Shown: piece after piece, positions 6,588 through 10,774 of the stretch | Position numbering within the stretch: the first letter of the stretch is position 1 | Layout: each line of letters begins with the position of its first letter | Assembly: GCA_964390805.1 (NCBI GenBank) | Contig: CAYMKL010000184.1 | Location: 1 to 10,774 of the forward strand | DNA: 10,774 nt | Direction of reading: 5' to 3' | Origin: CAYMKL01 sp964390805 | Lineage (GTDB): Bacteria > Chloroflexota > Anaerolineae > VGOG01 | Notes under the pieces: generated by a model | Databases searched by the model: none | What the model was told of the DNA's origin: nothing | What the model saw: only the letters and a program-made list of their open reading frames with translations | Made by a program: the position numbers and the translations under genes

Positions 6588-6641
6588 GCCTGCCCTGAGC
6601 CCTGTCGAAGGGTTCCCCCAAGTTCCCCCGAGCTCTCCTTC
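6583..6641. repeat. CCTGAGCC..TGTCGAAGGG repeat joined to 10-bp GTTCCCCC repeats
   Basis: From 6583 the DNA reads GCCTGAGCCTGCCCTGAG, then CCCTGTCGAAGGG, a word I recall as a common dispersed intergenic repeat of environmental bacteria (its frame gives the typical LRQGSGQA translation). It supplies the TGA of the nucleotidyltransferase. It runs directly into 10-bp units at 6612-6641 (GTTCCCCCAA, GTTCCCCCGA, GCTCTCCTTC), which are the reverse complement of the GGGGGAACTT / GGGGGAACTC units near 2226-2245. This is the whole space between two convergent genes; no U-tract terminator is visible. Confidence 0.65.
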
Positions 6642-6648
6642 AGGGGTT

Positions 6649-7020
6649 CTACGGGATGCTGGAACTCTTCCTTTCCCATATCTGGGTGATGGTTCGGGCC
6701 AGCCGCCCCCCGATCAGGCCGGTCGTTCCGAACGCCAGAGGGAACCAAAGGGGGACGCCCAGTAAGCTGGGATTGGCATAGTACCAGGCGCCGCAGTGCA
6801 CGAACACGGCCTCGGCCAACGATCCGAGCACGGCGATGATCAGGAAGAAGCTCACATCGAGCCGGTCGTGCCAAAGGGCCAACGCTGCCAGGCACTCCGC
6901 CAATGCGACGGTGAAAAGGAGCAGGTTGTTCCTCCACAGCAGCGAAACGGAGGCAACCAGCAGGGAGAAGGCCGCCAACTCCATGGCAAGCTCGATGCGC
7001 AGTTGTTTCGAAGGTTTCAT
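6649..7020 (-). CDS. Small four-helix membrane protein, family not recognised
   Basis: A 123-aa protein with about four hydrophobic segments (near residues 12-28, 32-50, 57-75 and 84-108), short basic N-terminus (MKPSKQLRIE) and a basic C-terminal tail, as expected for an inner-membrane protein. No signal peptidase site is evident. The stretch GAWYYANPSLLGVPLWFPLA near 77-96 recalls DUF2878-like or other uncharacterised small membrane families, but I cannot assign it. ATG 7020 is preceded by TGGAG with a 9-nt gap. It is convergent with the nucleotidyltransferase and divergent from the prenyltransferase; the 178 bp between it and the latter should hold promoters for both, though none matches consensus well. 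A real gene is supported by consistent hydrophobic pattern and ribosome site. Confidence 0.7.
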   Translation of the reverse strand: MKPSKQLRIELAMELAAFSLLVASVSLLWRNNLLLFTVALAECLAALALWHDRLDVSFFLIIAVLGSLAEAVFVHCGAWYYANPSLLGVPLWFPLAFGTTGLIGGRLARTITQIWERKSSSIP

Positions 7021-7198
7021 GTCTCAATGCTCCACATAGTTGATCATTCTCTGTAGCTCCATAATTGCTCGGAGGGGATTGGCAAATCCTCGCCTTTCCT
7101 CTTTTAGCCCAGAGCTTGAGCTCAGGGCAACTTGTGGCCAAAGCATACACCTGGCCGCACTGGTCGTAGCATTTTACCACAAAAGTCGGAGGTAGGCA

Positions 7199-8131
7199 AT
7201 GCAGGGAAGCAAAACGTCCATGATTAGTGAGAAGCTGCCCGCATGGGTGGCTCTCTCTCGATTGCCGTTCCACTCTGTGGGAGTGCTGCCGTTTTTCCTG
7301 GGTGGGGTGCTGGCCTGGCGGCTGGGGGGTGTTTTCCGCTGGGATGTCTTCGCCTGGGGCACGCTGGGCGTGGTGCTGGTGATGTTGGCCACCTACTACG
7401 CCAACGAATACTGGGACGTCGTGGAGGATGCCCTTTCCGCTCGCCTGGGTCCCAGTCGCTTCGCTGGAGGTTCTCAAGTGTTGCTACGTGGCCTTTTGCC
7501 TCGCTACGCTGCGCTGTGGGCCTCGCTGGTCAGCTTGCTGTTGGCTATCGGCGTGGCGCTGATCCTCCAACTGGGTTACCGGACGGGGCCGTGGACCATT
7601 CCTTTCGCTGTCGTGGGGCTGTTGGGAGGATTCTTCTATTCGACGCGGCCGGTGCGTTGGGTGAGCAGGGGTTGGGGTGAGCTGTGGATCGCTTTCTGCT
7701 ACGGCTGGCTGCCGGTGGCAGTGGGCTACTACTTGCAGGTGGGGGAGATCGCGCCGCTGGTTCACTGGTTGGCGATTCCCATCGGTCTCACCATTTTCAA
7801 CGTCATCCTGCTCAACGAATTCCCCGATTACCCGGCCGATCTGGAAGCAGGGAAGGCCAACATAACGGCTCGTCTGGGGCCGGAGCGGGCCTCCCGACTC
7901 TATGGCCTCATCAGCCTGGGGAGTTGGGTGGGAATGTTGCTCTCTTTGAGTCACGGCGTGCCCAGACGGGTTCTGTGGTTTCACCTGCCCATCCTGGCCC
8001 TCTCGCTGATCCTGGTCGTGTTGGTGATGCGCGGGCGCTGGCGGGATCGGAGCACCTTGGAGAAGCTGTGTGGTGCCAGCCTGGTGGTAAATCTGGGCAC
8101 CACGGCGGCTTATATCTTAGCCTTTCTTTAG
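7199..8131 (+). CDS. UbiA-family prenyltransferase (MenA-like)
   Basis: A 310-aa integral membrane enzyme of the UbiA superfamily, which attaches a polyprenyl chain to an aromatic or other acceptor using Mg-bound diphosphate. The first aspartate motif is NEYWDVVED at 69-77 (N69, D73, D77); the second is NEFPDYPADLEAGK at 206-219 (D210, D214), followed by the NITARLG stretch usual in MenA-type sequences. Eight to nine hydrophobic helices fill the rest. Start ATG 7199 follows GGAGGT with a 5-nt gap; an in-frame ATG at 7220 lacks such a site. MenA (1,4-dihydroxy-2-naphthoate polyprenyltransferase, menaquinone pathway) is the closest general match, but no other menaquinone gene is in the window, so other acceptors are possible. 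A polyprenyl diphosphate synthase 1.5 kb downstream could supply its donor. Confidence 0.88.
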   Translation: MQGSKTSMISEKLPAWVALSRLPFHSVGVLPFFLGGVLAWRLGGVFRWDVFAWGTLGVVLVMLATYYANEYWDVVEDALSARLGPSRFAGGSQVLLRGLLPRYAALWASLVSLLLAIGVALILQLGYRTGPWTIPFAVVGLLGGFFYSTRPVRWVSRGWGELWIAFCYGWLPVAVGYYLQVGEIAPLVHWLAIPIGLTIFNVILLNEFPDYPADLEAGKANITARLGPERASRLYGLISLGSWVGMLLSLSHGVPRRVLWFHLPILALSLILVVLVMRGRWRDRSTLEKLCGASLVVNLGTTAAYILAFL

Positions 8132-8180
8132 GCTCAGGGCAGGCGGCACAAGAACCGTGCCTACTAAGAGACAAGGTGGC

Positions 8181-8273
8181 TGTGTCATTGCGAGGCGTCT
8201 TTTTGCCGAAGCAATCTCCACCTTGCGAATGGGGGATTGCTTCGGCGCAAACGCGTCTCCTCGCAATGACACA
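8181..8273. repeat. 93-bp palindromic repeat (GTCATTGCGAGG / GAAGCAATC type)
   Basis: Outer arms TGTGTCATTGCGAGG (8181-8195) and CCTCGCAATGACACA (8259-8273) are perfect reverse complements over 15 bp. Inner arms GCCGAAGCAATCTCC (8205-8219) and GGGGATTGCTTCGGC (8232-8246) match at 14 of 15 positions, leaving a 12-nt tip. I recall these words from dispersed intergenic palindromes in several bacterial phyla. The element fills most of the gap between the prenyltransferase and radical SAM genes; the ribosome site of the latter begins a few bases after it. No transposase or target duplication is evident. Confidence 0.85.
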
Positions 8274-8292
8274 CGCCGCGAGGATTTCGCGT

Positions 8293-9528
8293 ATGAGTGA
8301 CTGGTTACAGGAGTGGGGAGAAAAGCCAAAACGCAAAGTGCGTTCCTATTGGTGGCCGCCGAGTCTGTTCCTCCGACAACTGGGGAGCGCGCTGTACGTG
8401 GGCGCGCTGGCGCGTTGGAGGGAGTTGCCGCACTGGATCGTTACCTATGGGGTCAAGTGCATCCCCGGCGCCGCCGGGTCGTGGGGACAGGGCTGCATCG
8501 GCTTCCCGGCCCACCCGGTCTGGGAGATGACGGCCGCCTGTAATCTGCAGTGCATCCACTGCCACGCCTCGGGCGGAAAGCCTGCGCCGGATGAGCTCAC
8601 CACCCAAGAGGCCAAGCGCCTGTTCGATCAACTTGCCGAGGTGAGCGAGTTTCGCATGGTGGCTTTCACCGGCGGCGAGCCGCTGGTGCGCGGCGACCTC
8701 TTCGAGTTGCTGGCCTATACCCAGGCCCTGGGCTTCACCAATACCTTGGCCACCAACGCCACGCTCATTGACGATGAGGTGGCCCGTGACTTGCGTCGCT
8801 ACGGCGTGGCTATTGGCGCCGTGAGCCTGGATGGGTTCGACGCCGAAACCCACGACTATGTGCGCGGCCAGCCCGGCGCTTTTGAGGCTGCCCTGCGGGG
8901 GATCCGCGCTCTGCGCCGGGCCGGCATCCCGCTGCACATCAACATCACCGCCATGGAAGACAACATGGATCAGTTGGAGCCACTGATGGCCCTGGTGGAC
9001 GAGCTGGGGGCGGCGATTCTCATCATGTACCAACTGGTGCCGGTAGGGCGAGGCCTGGGCATCGAAGACGCGGCCCTGGACCTGGGGGCCAACGAGCGAT
9101 TGATCCGCTTCATGGCCCACGCCCAGAGCGTGATTCGGGCCGTCATGGAGCCGGTGGCCGGCCCCCAGTATTGGCCGTTCCTGCTGAAACAGGCTGGCAT
9201 CAAAAGCGGCCCGCTCCTGCATTTGGCGGAGACAGTTTTTCATGGATGTTCAGCGGGGCGGGGCTTCGTCTACATCAAGCCCAACGGTGAGGTCTGGCCC
9301 TGCCCTTTCATCGAGTTGAGCTGCGGTAATGTGCGAGAGACGCCATTCTCGACCATCTGGGCCACCGCCCCCATCTTCGAGGATCTGCGAAACCGAGAGG
9401 AGCGTCTGAAAGGCCGCTGCGGGGAGTGCGAGTACAGGCGGCTATGCGGTGGCTGTCGGGGGCGGACCCTGGCCGTCACCGGCGACTATCTAGCGGAGGA
9501 CCCCTCTTGCTTCATCCATGCCGACTGA
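8293..9528 (+). CDS. Radical SAM/SPASM-domain protein of unknown substrate
   Basis: A 411-aa enzyme. The radical SAM cluster motif is CNLQCIHC (C83, C87, C90), with GGEP at 127-130 for S-adenosylmethionine binding. The C-terminal SPASM region carries cysteines at 319, 337, 344, 376, 379, 385, 388 and 406, with GRCGECEYRRLCGGC at 374-388, enough for two auxiliary iron-sulfur clusters. Relatives include the heme-pathway AhbC/AhbD/NirJ group and peptide-modifying enzymes; LVPVGRG recalls the former. The first 80 residues are an unusual tryptophan- and basic-rich leader with two further cysteines (C56, C68) and could touch the membrane. ATG 8293 is chosen because AGGA lies 8 nt upstream; the frame is open back into the prenyltransferase, but only through the palindromic repeat in another frame. 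It lies between two prenyl-lipid genes. Reaction unknown; no small precursor-peptide gene was found beside it. Confidence 0.9.
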   Translation: MSDWLQEWGEKPKRKVRSYWWPPSLFLRQLGSALYVGALARWRELPHWIVTYGVKCIPGAAGSWGQGCIGFPAHPVWEMTAACNLQCIHCHASGGKPAPDELTTQEAKRLFDQLAEVSEFRMVAFTGGEPLVRGDLFELLAYTQALGFTNTLATNATLIDDEVARDLRRYGVAIGAVSLDGFDAETHDYVRGQPGAFEAALRGIRALRRAGIPLHINITAMEDNMDQLEPLMALVDELGAAILIMYQLVPVGRGLGIEDAALDLGANERLIRFMAHAQSVIRAVMEPVAGPQYWPFLLKQAGIKSGPLLHLAETVFHGCSAGRGFVYIKPNGEVWPCPFIELSCGNVRETPFSTIWATAPIFEDLRNREERLKGRCGECEYRRLCGGCRGRTLAVTGDYLAEDPSCFIHAD

Positions 9529-9542
9529 TTAAGAGGCTAGCG

Positions 9543-9640
9543 CCGGCTGAGTAGGAGCGGAGCGACGTATCGAAGCCAAGCGGGTTTTGCCCTTAGACCC
9601 GCTCGCTGGTCTCGATACGCTGCGCACTCGACCGACGCTC
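9543..9640. repeat. Nested palindromic repeat (TATCGA / CTCGATACGC type)
   Basis: Outer arms: about 9543-9577 (GAGTAGGAGCGGAGCGACG, then TATCGAAGCC) and about 9608-9634 (GGTCTCGATACGCTGCGC, then ACTCGACC), imperfect reverse complements. Inner stem: AGCGGGT (9579-9585) and ACCCGCT (9597-9603) with an 11-nt loop. The element occupies most of the gap between the radical SAM and polyprenyl synthase genes. The left arm reappears alone at 2039-2070. No T-tract follows, so a terminator is not claimed. Confidence 0.7.
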
Positions 9641-9681
9641 GCTGGCCTTGATGGTTAACCCAGGACTTCTTCAAGAGCGTG

Positions 9682-10659
9682 ATGAAACTCATTCCATTAT
9701 TGGAACCCATCCGCCCGCAACTGGAACAGGTGGAGAGCCTGTTGCATGAGACGCTGGCGAAGGTCGAGGAGCCGCTGAGCTCAGTGCTACGCCATTCACT
9801 AGATGGCGGCAAACGTCTGCGGCCAGCGCTGGTCATCCTCATCGGACAGATGCTCCAAGGGGATCATCAGATCCACGCTTCCACCGCGCCTTTCCGCAGC
9901 CTGGCGGCTGCGGTGGATATGCTGCACACCGCCACGCTGATACACGATGACCTGTTGGATAAAGCTTCCTTACGACGGGGCCGCAAGACGCTGCACACCA
10001 TCTGGCCTGCTGAGGCGACCGTGCTGGCCGGCGACTACCTGCTGGGCCAAGCCATATCGCTGATAGCAGAGCTGGGGCATCCCCGTATCTTCAAGGTTGT
10101 TGGTGAGACTCTCTGCACTTTGTGCGCCGGGGAGATAAGGCGGATGGTAGTTGCCAGGGGAGAGCACAGTCGCGACGACTACTACCGCAGCATCGAGGCC
10201 AAGACCGCCTCGCTTTTCGCTGCTTCAACGGAGATGGCGGCTATTCTCGCCGGGGCGAACGAGCCGCAGATCGTAGACCTACGGCGTTTCGGTCGAGAGT
10301 TGGGGATGGCCTTTCAGATCGTGGACGATGTTCTGGATTTTATCGGCGATGAGGCGCGGTTGGGCAAGCCGGCCGGCAGCGACTTCCGCCAGGGCCTGAT
10401 TACCCTGCCCATCCTCTGTTACTTGGAGACGGTAGAGGACGATGGTCCTGTCAATGCTGTGCTATCCGGCCAGCGGGACGAGGAGCACGTGCGAGCGGCT
10501 ATAAAGGCCATTTGCTCCTCAGGAGCCATCGAGGCCTCGTTAGCGGAGGCACAGTCCCGCGTTAGGCGAAGCCAAGAGGCACTGGCAACCCTGCCTGCCA
10601 GCCCCTCGCGCCACATACTGTGCTCCCTGGCTGACTACGTGGTGGAGCGAAAACACTGA
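9682..10659 (+). CDS. Long-chain polyprenyl diphosphate synthase
   Basis: A 325-aa trans-isoprenyl diphosphate synthase that extends an allylic diphosphate with isopentenyl diphosphate units. First aspartate-rich motif DDLLD at 89-93, followed by the arginines of RRG at 98-100; second motif DDVLD at 215-219; GGKRLRP near the N-terminus and the KTASLFAAS stretch are as expected. Small residues at positions 5 and 4 before the first motif (A84, T85) fit a long-chain product (quinone side chain or undecaprenyl-like range) rather than a C15/C20 synthase; exact length cannot be read. ATG 9682 is preceded by a weak AAGAG and directly by an in-frame GTG (9679), which is the alternative start. It would supply the donor for the UbiA-type enzyme upstream. 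Confidence 0.92.
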   Translation: MKLIPLLEPIRPQLEQVESLLHETLAKVEEPLSSVLRHSLDGGKRLRPALVILIGQMLQGDHQIHASTAPFRSLAAAVDMLHTATLIHDDLLDKASLRRGRKTLHTIWPAEATVLAGDYLLGQAISLIAELGHPRIFKVVGETLCTLCAGEIRRMVVARGEHSRDDYYRSIEAKTASLFAASTEMAAILAGANEPQIVDLRRFGRELGMAFQIVDDVLDFIGDEARLGKPAGSDFRQGLITLPILCYLETVEDDGPVNAVLSGQRDEEHVRAAIKAICSSGAIEASLAEAQSRVRRSQEALATLPASPSRHILCSLADYVVERKH

Positions 10660-10663
10660 AAAA

Positions 10664-10700
10664 CAGCGATTTTGTCTATTTTGACCTAAATTCATCGCTG
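10664..10700. promoter_or_regulatory. CAGCGAT / ATCGCTG inverted repeat over the -35 region
   Basis: A perfect 7-bp inverted repeat (10664-10670 and 10694-10700), 23 nt apart, starts 4 bp after the synthase stop and encloses the -35 box of the promoter at 10681. The position suits an operator; a long-loop hairpin for the synthase mRNA end is the other reading. Chance occurrence cannot be excluded. Confidence 0.35.
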
Positions 10701-10709
10701 AGGTATAAT
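10681..10709 (+). promoter_or_regulatory. Sigma70-type promoter reading out of the window
   Basis: TTGACC (10681-10686, one mismatch), 17-nt spacer, perfect TATAAT (10704-10709), within an A/T-rich stretch unlike the rest of the window. Transcription would begin near 10716 and run to the right. The only ATG seen after it (10731) meets a stop after 11 codons (MAHFSADFSLI), so the gene it serves lies beyond the edge, or the transcript is an RNA or carries a leader. Confidence 0.6.
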
Positions 10710-10774
10710 ACATAATACGTTAGTTCGACAATGGCACATTTCTCGGCTGACTTCTCGCTGATCTAGCATTGGGA

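Noticed and set aside
6572..7477. 301-aa minus-strand open frame across three features
   Set aside because: It spans the repeat, the membrane protein gene in another frame and the prenyltransferase start; no family features.
7684..8292. Upstream 203-residue extension of the radical SAM frame
   Set aside because: It is the prenyltransferase and the palindromic repeat read in another frame; composition is Gly/Arg/Ser-rich without domain features, and ATG 8293 has its own ribosome site.
9579..9603. Possible intrinsic terminator after the radical SAM gene
   Set aside because: The stem is part of a larger nested palindrome and no T-run follows.
10731..10766. 11-codon open frame after the last promoter
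   Set aside because: Too short and without a clear ribosome site; a leader peptide is possible but not supported.

Overview
The window reads as part of a GC-rich bacterial chromosome, most likely a Chloroflexota lineage (Anaerolineae-like) or a similar GC-rich environmental bacterium. This is inferred from gene types, mixed ATG/GTG/TTG starts and many intergenic dispersed repeats; there is no rRNA or marker gene to settle it. I see no tRNA, rRNA, CRISPR array, transposase or phage gene. The window holds ten protein genes, and almost every gap between them carries a different repeat family.

Left part (1-2366): a G/C-tract palindromic repeat, then two tightly spaced ABC permeases of the carbohydrate-uptake (MalF/MalG-like) type. 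The solute-binding protein is presumably upstream of the window. A 355-bp gene-free stretch follows, made of a half-copy of one repeat, 10-bp tandem repeats (GGAACTC core) and a 175-bp-offset duplication.

Middle minus-strand block (2367-4608, read right to left): a HAD-family hydrolase with its own sigma70-like promoter, then an L-2-amino-thiazoline-4-carboxylate (ATC) hydrolase-family protein translationally coupled (GTGA overlap) to a BioF2/CelD-like GNAT acetyltransferase. From the shared intergenic region 4609-4800 a second, excellent sigma70-type promoter points right. It drives a 73-aa DUF5678-like protein and probably the HD-domain CCA-adding/poly(A) polymerase-family nucleotidyltransferase (5097-6587). 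The DNA between those two is a hairpin plus five octamer repeats ending four bases before the start codon.

Right part (6588-10774): a small four-helix membrane protein on the minus strand, then three plus-strand genes: a UbiA-type prenyltransferase, a radical SAM/SPASM enzyme and a long-chain polyprenyl diphosphate synthase. The synthase makes the kind of lipid tail that a UbiA enzyme transfers, so an isoprenoid-quinone or other prenylated-lipid pathway is the simplest reading. The radical SAM enzyme is the uncharacterised partner and the most interesting functional lead. The three genes are separated by about 150-160 bp of palindromic repeats, so they form a neighbourhood rather than a compact operon. 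The window ends with another good promoter firing out of its right edge.
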